Assembly (NCBI GenBank): GCA_030037525.1
Contig: JASHRC010000222.1
Span: 1 to 49,593 of the forward strand
Source of the DNA: Candidatus Acidiferrales bacterium
GTDB lineage: Bacteria > Acidobacteriota > Terriglobia > Acidiferrales > UBA7541
Direction of reading: 5' to 3'
Length of the DNA stretch: 49,593 nucleotides
Position numbers and translations under genes: made by a program
Notes under the pieces: model-generated
The model's database searches: none
What the model saw: the letters and a program-made list of their open reading frames with translations, nothing else
What the model was told of the DNA's origin: nothing
Part shown: piece by piece, positions 18,208 through 26,043 of the stretch
How the letters are laid out: every line of letters starts with the position of its first letter
Numbering within the stretch: position 1 is the stretch's first letter

Positions 18208-18516
18208 ATGGTGGATGCACCGAAACCGCAGCCACAACAGGTGCAAATCAAGGCCGACGAGAAGGAGTTGCTCGGACAATATTCCAATCTCGTCGTTGTG
18301 CATCACAACGCCGAAGAGTTCACACTCAACTTCATCTATCTGTTTCCCACCGTGCCGCAGGGAAAGCTGGTCGGGAGCATGATCATCAATCCGAGCCACG
18401 CCAAACGGCTGTTGCGAGCTCTGGAAGAAAACGTGGCGCGCTACGAAGCGCAGTTTGGCCCGCTTCCGGAAGGACCGCCGGCAGGACAAGAACCCAAGGT
18501 AGGATTCATTCAGTAG
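18208..18516 (+). CDS. DUF3467 domain protein
   Basis: 102 residues, a typical size. After a Pro/Gln-rich start it carries the DUF3467 pattern: LLGQYSNLVVVHHNAEEFTL, FIYLFP, GKLVGSMIINPSHAKRLLRAL and a helix ENVARYEAQFG. The ATG has AAGGAG seven bases upstream. Family members are small, probably cytosolic proteins with no defined role. It is divergent from the transporter gene and convergent with the PilZ gene, so it is a single-gene unit. Confidence 0.88.
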   Translation: MVDAPKPQPQQVQIKADEKELLGQYSNLVVVHHNAEEFTLNFIYLFPTVPQGKLVGSMIINPSHAKRLLRALEENVARYEAQFGPLPEGPPAGQEPKVGFIQ

Positions 18517-18532
18517 CAGGAACCAGCGCCGC

Positions 18533-18931
18533 TCAAGTGCAATTTCGGTCGCTCACTACCCAGCGCCCGGTCGGTTCGGTGAATTCAAGTCCCACGGCAT
18601 AGCCTGCGCGCGCGGCCGATTGGCAGTAGGCGACGCGTGCCAGAGAGCGAAACGAGCCGGCCACGGTGCTGATGACAAGCCGCTCGTTGATTTTCCACCG
18701 GCGCGTGCTCAAAACCCGGGCCCCCCGCGCGCTTACGTTCTCCGTAAAGGTGGATTCGGTGCCGGGCATTTGGGTGTGCCCGAAGATTCTGACTTCGACT
18801 TCCATGGGCAGGCGTGCGTCGCGCCGCGCAATCGCAAAGGCCCTCGTTTTGGGAACTCCGATTCCAAGCGGCATCTGCTTCGCTCCACCAGGCAAAACCC
18901 TTGCGAGCGTATCCCTACAAGCACGCGGCAA
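18533..18931 (-). CDS. PilZ domain protein (c-di-GMP receptor)
   Basis: 132 residues, single PilZ domain. Both binding motifs are visible: RxxxR at 36-40 (RRDAR) and NxSxxG at 65-70 (NVSARG), followed by beta strands GARVLSTRRW and VGLEFTEP. It should therefore bind cyclic di-GMP. Its start lies 17 bases inside the end of the diguanylate cyclase gene, so the two are translationally coupled and the receptor probably reads the signal made by its neighbour. No output domain is present; it would act by protein contact. Confidence 0.85.
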   Translation of the reverse strand: MPRACRDTLARVLPGGAKQMPLGIGVPKTRAFAIARRDARLPMEVEVRIFGHTQMPGTESTFTENVSARGARVLSTRRWKINERLVISTVAGSFRSLARVAYCQSAARAGYAVGLEFTEPTGRWVVSDRNCT

Positions 18932-20237
18932 TCTGATGCAGACGCAACTTGCCCGTGCCCCGGCGCTTCATTCTATAGAGAGCTGAATCCGCCGCCGCTA
19001 AAAGCTGCTCGATCGACGTTCCATCCTGCGGATAGACCGCCTGGCCGACGCTGACCGAGATGACCGGCTCTTCGCCGTCCTGTAGGAGGCGCTCGCAGAT
19101 GCGCAGTGCGGTTTGCTCGGCCTCGCGCGGTCCAGTCTCGGGCAGCACGAGCGCAAACTCGTCGCCGCCGTAGCGCGCCGGAGTGTCGATCGAGCGGCTG
19201 TTGCTGCGCAGCACGATGCCTAGGCGCTTAATCGCGCGGCTTCCGGTCAGATGGCCAAATCGGTCGTTGATCTTCTTCAGATCGTCGAGATCAAACAGCA
19301 GCACGGAGAAACTGCGATTGGTCCGGCGCGACCGCTGGATCTCGTTTTCCAGTGCTTCGAACAAGCGGCGATGATTGGCAAGCCCGGTCAGCGAATCCGA
19401 TGCTGCCATCCGGCTGACCTGGTCGAATAGCTGCGCGTTATCGAGCAGGGTCCCGCCGAGAACCACCACATAGCTCATCACCATGAGGACGTGGGAGAGC
19501 ATATAAGGCGCGTCGAGAGCCCGCTCGGACTGGCTGATGGTCAGGTGGCACAGGACGTTCAGCGCCGCACCGGCGAACAGTGCGTGGTCAAGCGCGGTGG
19601 TGGTCTGACGCAACCGCCGCCAAAACCCCACGGTCGCCGCCAGGAAAATCACCGCTGGCAGCAGGTCCCAGGGCCGCGGCAAGAAAGCGCCGACGTGAAT
19701 TTTGGGCGCGCGCGGCACCAGAAAGTAGAAGATGCTGGTCAGGTAGGCCGACGCTCCGACGACGAGCACCACTCCGGCGGTTTCCTTGCCCGGATCTCGC
19801 GACACGGGAATTCTCCGCTCAACCAAGAGCGCGGCAAGCAAAACAATGCCCAACAGCGTGCGCCCGGCAAGCCATCCGATCGAGATCTGGTCGTTTACCG
19901 ACGGCGTGACCAGCATGCCGCGGTAGAACGCCATGCTGGCCCCGGCTTCGATCAGTCCAGCGATCACGAAGCCAAACGCCAGGATCAGCGACATCCTGTC
20001 GTGCATTCCCCGGAAGCGCACCAGAGCATTGGCGGCGAAGGTGAAGGCGATCAGGCTGCCCGCCATCAGCAGGTAGGTGTCCAGCAGCGGCTCGGCTTGG
20101 TAGGAGGAAGCGCGCAGGGCCCAGAGCAGTGCGGCATAGGCAGCCAGAGCGGCACCGACCAGCGCGAAGCGGACGCGCAAGTCCCCCCAGATTCGGTCAG
20201 CAACAACCACGATTCCCCCCAACGACGACACCCGCAT
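18915..20237 (-). CDS. membrane diguanylate cyclase (GGDEF)
   Basis: 440 residues: about seven or eight membrane helices (residues about 20-275), a short linker, then a GGDEF domain beginning DSLTGLANHRRLF. The active-site RYGGDEF is intact (about residue 356), and an inhibitory I-site RxxD (RSID) lies exactly five residues before GGDEF, so product feedback is expected. It makes cyclic di-GMP. No EAL domain. A GTG at 20210 preceded by GGGGGGA is an alternative, better supported start. Paired with the overlapping PilZ gene downstream. Confidence 0.9.
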   Translation of the reverse strand: MRVSSLGGIVVVADRIWGDLRVRFALVGAALAAYAALLWALRASSYQAEPLLDTYLLMAGSLIAFTFAANALVRFRGMHDRMSLILAFGFVIAGLIEAGASMAFYRGMLVTPSVNDQISIGWLAGRTLLGIVLLAALLVERRIPVSRDPGKETAGVVLVVGASAYLTSIFYFLVPRAPKIHVGAFLPRPWDLLPAVIFLAATVGFWRRLRQTTTALDHALFAGAALNVLCHLTISQSERALDAPYMLSHVLMVMSYVVVLGGTLLDNAQLFDQVSRMAASDSLTGLANHRRLFEALENEIQRSRRTNRSFSVLLFDLDDLKKINDRFGHLTGSRAIKRLGIVLRSNSRSIDTPARYGGDEFALVLPETGPREAEQTALRICERLLQDGEEPVISVSVGQAVYPQDGTSIEQLLAAADSALYRMKRRGTGKLRLHQIAACL

Positions 20238-20276
20238 TTGGCGTGCCGTTTTGAAAAGGCCTGTCGCCCTTGGCTA

Positions 20277-20282
20277 AGTATA
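20277..20282 (-). promoter_or_regulatory. candidate -10 element for the cyclase-PilZ operon
   Basis: TATACT on the minus strand, about 40 bases before the ATG at 20237. The same hexamer appears in the kinase promoters of this window. No consensus -35 is seen. Confidence 0.35.
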
Positions 20283-20320
20283 CGTGTTTACGGAGCGGCG
20301 TTCGGGGCGGGATCGCGAGC

Positions 20321-20339
20321 GTGTATCAAACTGATACAC
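20321..20339. promoter_or_regulatory. perfect 8-base-arm palindrome, candidate operator
   Basis: GTGTATCA-AAC-TGATACAC: perfect 8-base arms with a 3-base spacer. It lies between the end of the CDGSH gene and the cyclase, about 40 bases upstream of the candidate -10 element, a place typical of activator sites. There is no T-run and low GC, so it is not a terminator. The binding protein is unknown. Confidence 0.55.
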
Positions 20340-20401
20340 AGCCCTCCCCCAGCCGTGCGCAATTGTTATATATCCAAGGACTTATTACCTGGAGGAGGCA
20401 G

Positions 20402-20653
20402 CTAAGGCTTGGCGGGAGCAGGCGAAGAAGGAGCGATGGGCGGCAGATCGTGAGCTTGGATCACACTGTGGAAATTGATTTTCTTGTGCGTGCCGTCGCA
20501 GAACGGTTTTGTTTCCGAATGGCCGCAGCGGCACAGAGCGATTTTGGTTCGCCCTGCCAGGCCGAAAGCTTTGCCGTCCTGATCGACGATTTCAAAGTCT
20601 CCTTCGATTCGGATCGACCCATCGGTGCGTACAGTAATCCTGGTTGCCGCCAT
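20402..20653 (-). CDS. CDGSH iron-sulfur domain protein
   Basis: 83 residues from ATG 20653, which has AGGGAGG five bases upstream. The CDGSH signature is complete: Cys41, Cys43, then PFCDGTH with Cys52 and His56, binding a labile [2Fe-2S] cluster by three Cys and one His as in mitoNEET. It follows moeZ by 22 bases and so appears to be the last gene of the cysM-mec-cysO-moeZ operon. A redox or sulfur/iron-related role beside the sulfur carrier pathway is an inference from context. Confidence 0.9.
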   Translation of the reverse strand: MAATRITVRTDGSIRIEGDFEIVDQDGKAFGLAGRTKIALCRCGHSETKPFCDGTHKKINFHSVIQAHDLPPIAPSSPAPAKP

Positions 20654-20675
20654 TTGATCCTCCCTGGCCCCCACC

Positions 20676-21851
20676 TCAGTATTTCGGCACGTTCGGATCG
20701 ACTTCGTCCGACCAAGCGAGAATACCACCCTTGAGGTTCCATATCTTGCGGAATCCTGCCTTTTCGAGGAACTCGACCGCCTCGGCCGAGCGCTTCCCGC
20801 TGCGGCAGTGAGCGACAATCTCTCGCGAGCTATCCAGTTCGTGGACGCGCCTGGGGAGTTCACCGAGCGGGATCAGGTGACCGTGAATGTTCGAGATCTC
20901 GTACTCGTGCGGCTCACGTACGTCGAGGACGTAGAGATCGTCGCCGCGATCTAGACGCGATTTCAATTCTTTCGCAGTGATTTCAGGAATATTGGTCACT
21001 CGAGTCGGCGCCTCCTCGCCGCGAATGCCGCAAAACTCGACATAGTCGATCAGTTTCGTCACACTGGGATCGGTGCCGCAGACCGGGCAGTCGGGATTCC
21101 GTCGGAGCTTCACCTCGCGGAATTTCATTGCCAGAGCATCGAACAGCAGCAGTCGTCCCACCAGCCGGGAGCCTTTGCCGATAATCAGTTTGAGCGTTTC
21201 GGCAGCCTGAATCGTGCCCACAATTCCGGGCAGCACGCCAAGCACTCCGCCTTCGGCGCAGGACGGAACCAAACCCGGCGGGGGTGGTTCCGGATAGAGG
21301 CAGCGGTAGCACGGCCCGCCGGGGTAGCCGAAAACGGTGATTTGGCCCTCGAAACGGAAGATCGAACCGTAGACGTTTGGCTTGCCGAGCAGCACGCACG
21401 CATCGTTCACTAGATAGCGTGTCGGGAAATTGTCCGTGCCATCGACGATGATGTCGTAGTCTTGAAACAGTTCGAGCGCATTCTCGCTCGAGAGGCGGGC
21501 TTCGATGGCCTCGATCTCGATTTCCGGGTTCAGATTTCGCAGGCGCTCCCCCGCAGCGGTGATCTTGGGCCTGCCCACGTCGCTTGTGCCGAACAAGACC
21601 TGCCTCTGCAGATTGGTGAAATCGACCACGTCAAAATCGACGATTCCGATCCGACCGACGCCCGCCGCCGCAAGATACAGGCCCAGCGGTGCACCCAGTC
21701 CACCGGTGCCAATCAACAGCACCCGCGCCTGCTTCAGCTTCAGCTGTCCCTCCATGCCGACCTCCGGCATGATCAAGTGGCGGCTGTAGCGCTGGATTTC
21801 CTGTTTGGAAAGGGTCGCAGCTTGCTTGTCGGCTACCGTTTTCGTGGCCAT
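20676..21851 (-). CDS. moeZ: ThiF/MoeB-type adenylyltransferase with rhodanese domain
   Basis: 391 residues. Residues about 1-260 are the E1-like adenylating domain: RYSRHLIMPEVG, the nucleotide loop GTGGLG (48-53), VDFDVVDFTNLQRQ, and the zinc cysteines YRCLYP and CPVCG. Residues about 285-391 are a rhodanese domain with the persulfide Cys in AHCRSGKRS. This two-domain build is that of MoeZ, which adenylates the C-terminus of a ubiquitin-like carrier (CysO, MoaD) and transfers sulfur to form a thiocarboxylate. The start overlaps cysO by 19 bases, implying coupled translation. Context with cysO, mec and cysM supports a role in cysteine synthesis. Confidence 0.93.
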   Translation of the reverse strand: MATKTVADKQAATLSKQEIQRYSRHLIMPEVGMEGQLKLKQARVLLIGTGGLGAPLGLYLAAAGVGRIGIVDFDVVDFTNLQRQVLFGTSDVGRPKITAAGERLRNLNPEIEIEAIEARLSSENALELFQDYDIIVDGTDNFPTRYLVNDACVLLGKPNVYGSIFRFEGQITVFGYPGGPCYRCLYPEPPPPGLVPSCAEGGVLGVLPGIVGTIQAAETLKLIIGKGSRLVGRLLLFDALAMKFREVKLRRNPDCPVCGTDPSVTKLIDYVEFCGIRGEEAPTRVTNIPEITAKELKSRLDRGDDLYVLDVREPHEYEISNIHGHLIPLGELPRRVHELDSSREIVAHCRSGKRSAEAVEFLEKAGFRKIWNLKGGILAWSDEVDPNVPKY

Positions 21852-22150
21852 GGAAAAACTCGCCCTCGCTTGGGAGCGCCTCCCGCAATCGACGGCACGA
21901 TGCTGATGGTATCGCCGGCCTTGACGCTCGTCTGATCCCGTTGGAGGTAGCGAATGTCCTCGTCGTTTACATACACGTTCACAAAGCTTCGCAGCTTGCC
22001 GTCCTCGGCGAACAGATGCTTCTTCAAATCGCCGAATTGGGTGGTGAGGGCTGCCAGCGCCTCGGCGACCGTGGCGGCCTGGACTTCTATGCTTTCCCGC
22101 TTGTCGGCATAGGCCCGCAGAGGCGTTGGGATAATTACCTTTACGGCCAT
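21833..22150 (-). CDS. cysO: CysO-like sulfur carrier protein with C-terminal tail
   Basis: 105 residues, ubiquitin-like ThiS/MoaD fold, with GGAGGAG four bases before the ATG. Recognisable parts are the start MAVKVIIPTPLRAYADKRES, FVNVYVNDEDIRYL and the end SIVPSIAGG. In carrier proteins the Gly-Gly is the C-terminus; here it is residues 90-91 and is followed by 14 mostly basic residues (APKRGRVFPWPRKR). The tail would have to be removed before activation, plausibly by the JAMM protease encoded just upstream, as described for QbsE/QbsD-type pairs. The tail-coding region partly overlaps the moeZ start. Confidence 0.9.
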   Translation of the reverse strand: MAVKVIIPTPLRAYADKRESIEVQAATVAEALAALTTQFGDLKKHLFAEDGKLRSFVNVYVNDEDIRYLQRDQTSVKAGDTISIVPSIAGGAPKRGRVFPWPRKR

Positions 22151-22172
22151 TCTACTCCTCCCGTTTGCCCGA

Positions 22173-22622
22173 TTAGATGCCTACCGGATGCGCCACGGTT
22201 TCGATCTCTTCCCGCTCGTATCGGGCGCGGTCCTCTTGCAAGCGCCAGGAAGTCACGTCGCACGCCACGCCTTTTTGGACACTCACGATGACGTAGCTGT
22301 ACCACGGCCAGGCGTGATCGCGATCGTATTCGCTCGGACGCGCCGGCGAATCGGGATGGGAATGATACCATCCGACCAGCTCCAGCCGCTTTTCGTGCGC
22401 CATTTTTTCGGCCAGGCGAACGTCATCGGCCATCACCTCGAAGCGGTTGCGCGGCGAGTCGTCGCGGTGGTTGGCCAGCGGCACCAGCTCGATCACTTCG
22501 CGCCTTCCGTCGCCGTCGCGGCCGAGCAGCGCGCCGCAGCATTCGTGCGGATAAGTGTCAACGCCATGTGCGCGAATCCGTCGCATCACCTCGTCGGGCA
22601 CCGCCAGCCGCACCGCGCTCAT
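22173..22622 (-). CDS. mec: JAMM/MPN+ metalloprotease (Mec-like)
   Basis: About 149 residues. The zinc site is intact: Glu in PHECCGALLG (about 26) and the long motif WYHSHPDSPARPSEYD with two His, Ser and Asp. Mec in Mycobacterium releases cysteine from the CysO-cysteine adduct; related enzymes trim carrier tails. The start is taken as ATG 22622, overlapping the cysM stop by one base with GGAG eight bases upstream; a GTG one codon earlier is possible. Second gene of the operon. Confidence 0.92.
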   Translation of the reverse strand: MSAVRLAVPDEVMRRIRAHGVDTYPHECCGALLGRDGDGRREVIELVPLANHRDDSPRNRFEVMADDVRLAEKMAHEKRLELVGWYHSHPDSPARPSEYDRDHAWPWYSYVIVSVQKGVACDVTSWRLQEDRARYEREEIETVAHPVGI

Positions 22623-23587
22623 CACTCGCTCCAGAATCGTTCGCTCAAATATTTCTCGCCGGAATCGGGGAACACGGTGACGATCAAGGCCCGCTCATCG
22701 CGCCCGAGTCGCTTGGCAACGTCCAGGCAGGCCCACAGCGCCGCGGCCCCGCTTACGCCGACCAAAATTCCCTCCTCCCGCGCTAGGCGCTTGGCCATCC
22801 GCTGCGCCGCTTCGGTTTCCACTTCCATGTTCTCGTCGGCGAGATTGGGGTCATAGATCGGCGGCACCAGCGCCGTGGGCATGTGCTTGAGTCCTTCCAG
22901 GCCATGGAAGCCCGAATCGGGCTGCATGCTGATGCAGCGGACTTGCGGGTTCAGTTCCTTCAACCGCCGCGTCGACCCGACGAAGGTTCCGCTCGTTCCC
23001 AGACCGGCGACGAAATGCGTGATGCGCCCGCCGGTTTGCTGCCAGATTTCAGGAGCTGTCGTCGAGTAATGCGCCGCTGGATTGGCGGGATTTCCGTACT
23101 GATCGGGATAAAAGTACTTGTCGGGATCGGCCCGGTAAATTTCACGGACCCGCCGGATCGCGCCGTCGGTTCCCTCGTCGCCAGGGGTATAGACAATCTC
23201 GACCCCATACGCCGCTAGAATCTGCTTTCGCTCCGGGGACGCGCTCGACGGCAGGCACAACTTCACGCGATAGCCGAGAGCCGCCCCGATCATGGCGTAG
23301 GCGATTCCGGTGTTGCCGCTGGTCGCGTCCAGGATCACTTTTCCCGGCCGCAACTTGCCCGAACGCTCGCCCTCCCGAATCATGGAATATGCAGCGCGGT
23401 CCTTCACACTGCCACCGGGATTGAACCACTCCGCCTTGGCGCAAATCTGCACGCCCGGGAACTCGGCTCCTATTCGCGACAGCCGGATGAGAGGCGTGTT
23501 GCCGATGCGCTCGACCAAACGCTGGCCTATGGGCGCCGACGCGGCGGGCTTTTCCGTCGATCGCAGCGGTTTGTCAGTTGTCGTCAA
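22622..23587 (-). CDS. cysM: cysteine synthase CysM (probably O-phosphoserine dependent)
   Basis: 321 residues, PLP fold type II. PLP Lys62 in GGSVKDR, the substrate loop TSGNTG (about 89-94) and the GTSGT phosphate loop (about 197-201) are present. Mycobacterial CysM uses O-phosphoserine and the CysO thiocarboxylate; its specificity-giving Arg220 aligns by eye with Lys234 here (EGLKHM), another positive side chain, consistent with a phosphorylated substrate. The start is TTG 23587 with GAGGA upstream. First gene of an operon with mec, cysO, moeZ and a CDGSH gene. Confidence 0.9.
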   Translation of the reverse strand: MTTTDKPLRSTEKPAASAPIGQRLVERIGNTPLIRLSRIGAEFPGVQICAKAEWFNPGGSVKDRAAYSMIREGERSGKLRPGKVILDATSGNTGIAYAMIGAALGYRVKLCLPSSASPERKQILAAYGVEIVYTPGDEGTDGAIRRVREIYRADPDKYFYPDQYGNPANPAAHYSTTAPEIWQQTGGRITHFVAGLGTSGTFVGSTRRLKELNPQVRCISMQPDSGFHGLEGLKHMPTALVPPIYDPNLADENMEVETEAAQRMAKRLAREEGILVGVSGAAALWACLDVAKRLGRDERALIVTVFPDSGEKYLSERFWSE

Positions 23588-23891
23588 TACCTATCTTCCT
23601 CGACTGCGGAAACTCGCTTGTGCTTGCTTGTACTTCGCTAATTCGGAACAGTTTAGCAGATCAGAGTTGTGGTCTACAGCGACAGGAAGCAGACTGGCCG
23701 TGAGCGCAGCGAAGCATAGCAATATGATGCTCGAAGGTACTCTGCCGAAGCAAGCCTTGTCATCGCATCGACCCGAATACCGGGAATGTCCCGACCACCA
23801 GGCAGCGGCTCCCTAAGCCGGAGGGTCGGGCGATCGTCTGGTGTAATCCAGGGATGACCGTCGGATCGTGGGCGTACTCCCCGGCCCTCGC
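23588..23891. other. intergenic region, no gene seen
   Basis: About 300 bases between the convergent-facing ends of transcription units on the same strand: downstream of the ester hydrolase and upstream of cysM. It should contain the cysM promoter. No ribosome-binding-site-supported frame, RNA fold or family signature was recognised. Confidence 0.5.
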
Positions 23892-25826
23892 TCATCGGTC
23901 CTGAACCACGGGCAATTCGATGAGGCTCCCCTGCCCGGGAGCATGATAGATCCGCTCGGTCGCCTTGACGTAATCCTGCGGTTTCGCAAAAAAGATATTG
24001 GGCACATACGTCTGCGGATTCCGATCGTAGAGCGGAAACAAGCTCGATTGAACCTGTACCATGATCCGGTGGCCCGGCCGAAACACGTGATTGACCATGG
24101 GCAAGCTGAAGCGATAGGTGAGCGGAACATCTGGCGCGACCGGGCCCGGCCGCTCAAAACTCTCCCGGTAACGTCCGCGAAAAATGTCCAGCGCAATGCT
24201 GAGCTCGTAGCCGCTCATTTCAGGCTGGCTGGGCACCTCGTCCGGATACACGTCGATCAGCTTCACGACCCAATCGCTATCACTGCCGCTGGTCGCCGCT
24301 GCCAGATGGACCACAGGAGCGCCGCCAAGACGCAACGGTTCGGTTAGGGGAGGGCTCACATAAGTCAATACATCGGGCCGCCCATCGACAAACCGCTGGT
24401 CGGTCACAAGCCATCTTCGCCACGCTTCGGTGTCTTGTGGCTTCACGGGCCGCGGCAAGTAGGGCACCGGCTTCGCCGGGTCGGAGACATACTCGTCGTA
24501 CGGAGGTTCGGTTTGGCCACTCGGTTTGGTGAAAGACAGTCGAAATCCCGCCGTCAAATAAAGCGGCTTTGAAGCATTCGGGCAGCCGCTCTCACAAGCC
24601 AGGGGCCAGGCCTGGAAGCGGTCCCAGTGGTTCTCGCCCGTGTTGTAGATAAGGACAGGCGGCGTATCGGCCTTCGGCGCACCATCTTTCAAATACTGAT
24701 CGAAAAAGGGCTTGAGTACATCGCGTCGAAATTGGAGAGCGGTATCCCCGTTCCACCGAAGGGGACCGAGCGAGGAGCCGTCGGAGTTGACGCCGCTGTG
24801 CCGCCAGGGGCCCATCACCAGATAATTCATGTCGTTGTGCGTGTCTTTTGGTTCGATCGCCAAATAACAGTGGATGGCACCCCACATGTCCTCCTGATCC
24901 CACAGCCCTTGAATCCATATCGTCGGAACCTTCAGCGGTTGGGCAGCCATGGTCTGATCAAGCGCCTGGTCTTGCCAGAACGTGTCATAAGCGGGGTGCT
25001 CACTCATCTTGTGCCACCAGGGAAGCTGGTCGAGGCCGGCCGCCCGGGCGAAATCACTCGCCGAACCAGCGCGCAGAAAGTTCTCGTAGTCGTCTTCGCC
25101 CTGCCGGACGATGGCGTGGCCGCCGACACGGGCAGTCGTTTGGTCTGTAGTGTAGTCGAGGTTCGGCTGTCGAAAGGCGCCGAAATGAAACCAGTCGTCT
25201 CCCATCCAACCGTCCACCATCGGACTCTCGGGAGCCGCCACTTTCAGTGCCGGGTGCGGATTGACCAGCGCCATAACCACCGTCCAGCCTTCGTAGGAAC
25301 TGCCCAGCATGCCGACTTTGCCGTTTGATTCCGGCACGTTCTTGACCAGCCAATCGATCGTGTCGTACGCGTCGGTGGAATCATCGGTGCTTGTCGAATT
25401 GAGCGGGCCGCGCAGTGGCCGGGTCATGATGTAATCGCCCTCGGAGCCGTATTTGCCTCGAATGTCCTGAAACACGCGGATGTAGCCGTCAGCCACGAAT
25501 ACCTCATCGCCCTGAGGTAGCGCGGCCAGCATACGGGGAGAACGGTTTCGCTCGGCATGGCTCGAAGCGTCGTAGGGCGTTCGCGTCAGCAGTATCGGCG
25601 CATTCTTTGCTCCCCGCGGAATCACAATCACGGTGTGCAGCTTGACCCCATCCCGCATCGGAATCATCACGTCGCGTTTGACATAGTCATAGCCGGCGGT
25701 CGGCTCCTCGAAGTGTGGCGGGATGTCGGGAGTTTGGGGCGAGGTCTGCGCCGGTGCGGGGGAACCGGGGATCGCCAGTATTGCGATCGTTACTGCGGAA
25801 AACAGGGAAAGCCTACGGTGGATCAC
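23892..25826 (-). CDS. CocE/NonD-type hydrolase, probable alpha-amino-acid ester hydrolase
   Basis: 644 residues from GTG 25826, which has AGGAG seven bases upstream and begins a signal peptide (HRRLSLFSAVTIAILAIPGS). The longer frame starts in a beta-lactamase relic and is rejected. The S15-like alpha/beta hydrolase triad is visible: Ser in GSSYEGWT, Asp in GLWDQEDMWG, His in GPWRHSG. A jelly-roll domain follows (PLRLGGAPVVHLAAATSG onwards). GSSYEG plus the acidic cluster matches alpha-amino-acid ester hydrolases, which act on amino-acid esters and beta-lactam side chains. Periplasmic. Other CocE-family esters cannot be excluded. Confidence 0.87.
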   Translation of the reverse strand: MIHRRLSLFSAVTIAILAIPGSPAPAQTSPQTPDIPPHFEEPTAGYDYVKRDVMIPMRDGVKLHTVIVIPRGAKNAPILLTRTPYDASSHAERNRSPRMLAALPQGDEVFVADGYIRVFQDIRGKYGSEGDYIMTRPLRGPLNSTSTDDSTDAYDTIDWLVKNVPESNGKVGMLGSSYEGWTVVMALVNPHPALKVAAPESPMVDGWMGDDWFHFGAFRQPNLDYTTDQTTARVGGHAIVRQGEDDYENFLRAGSASDFARAAGLDQLPWWHKMSEHPAYDTFWQDQALDQTMAAQPLKVPTIWIQGLWDQEDMWGAIHCYLAIEPKDTHNDMNYLVMGPWRHSGVNSDGSSLGPLRWNGDTALQFRRDVLKPFFDQYLKDGAPKADTPPVLIYNTGENHWDRFQAWPLACESGCPNASKPLYLTAGFRLSFTKPSGQTEPPYDEYVSDPAKPVPYLPRPVKPQDTEAWRRWLVTDQRFVDGRPDVLTYVSPPLTEPLRLGGAPVVHLAAATSGSDSDWVVKLIDVYPDEVPSQPEMSGYELSIALDIFRGRYRESFERPGPVAPDVPLTYRFSLPMVNHVFRPGHRIMVQVQSSLFPLYDRNPQTYVPNIFFAKPQDYVKATERIYHAPGQGSLIELPVVQDR

Positions 25827-25859
25827 CCGCCAACTCCTGGCGATATCGGTCCGAGGCCC

Positions 25860-26041
25860 CGCCCCAATGGCATCGACACCAGTCGCAATTCCAGCGTTGG
25901 ACAGCACGCCACGCCGGTCTGTTTCATCGCGTCAAAAGCAACGAAGGACAAGTATCCTCCTGTCCCGCCGTTGTGCCAAACCATCTCCCTGCCATTCCTC
26001 GCCAAGATGTGCCAGCAAGCGTAGTCTCCGACTGAGACCGT
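25860..26041 (-). pseudogene. C-terminal remnant of a serine beta-lactamase-like protein
   Basis: Starting three bases after the stop of the PQQ gene, the frame reads VSVGDYACWHILARNGREMV, then WHNGGTGGYLSFVAFDAMKQ and TGV. After a one-base loss near 25908 it continues VLSNAGIATGVDAIG in the next frame. HNGGTGGYxSF is the third conserved box (KTG equivalent) of class C beta-lactamase-like serine hydrolases, followed as usual by a VVLSN strand and a helix. The SxxK and YxN parts are absent. It is a 3-prime relic, trapped between two intact genes. Confidence 0.7.
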
Positions 26042-26043
26042 GC

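Noticed and set aside
23674-23895. 73-codon minus-strand frame between cysM and the ester hydrolase
   Set aside because: No ribosome binding site, Arg/Ser/Leu-rich shadow-like composition, no family pattern.
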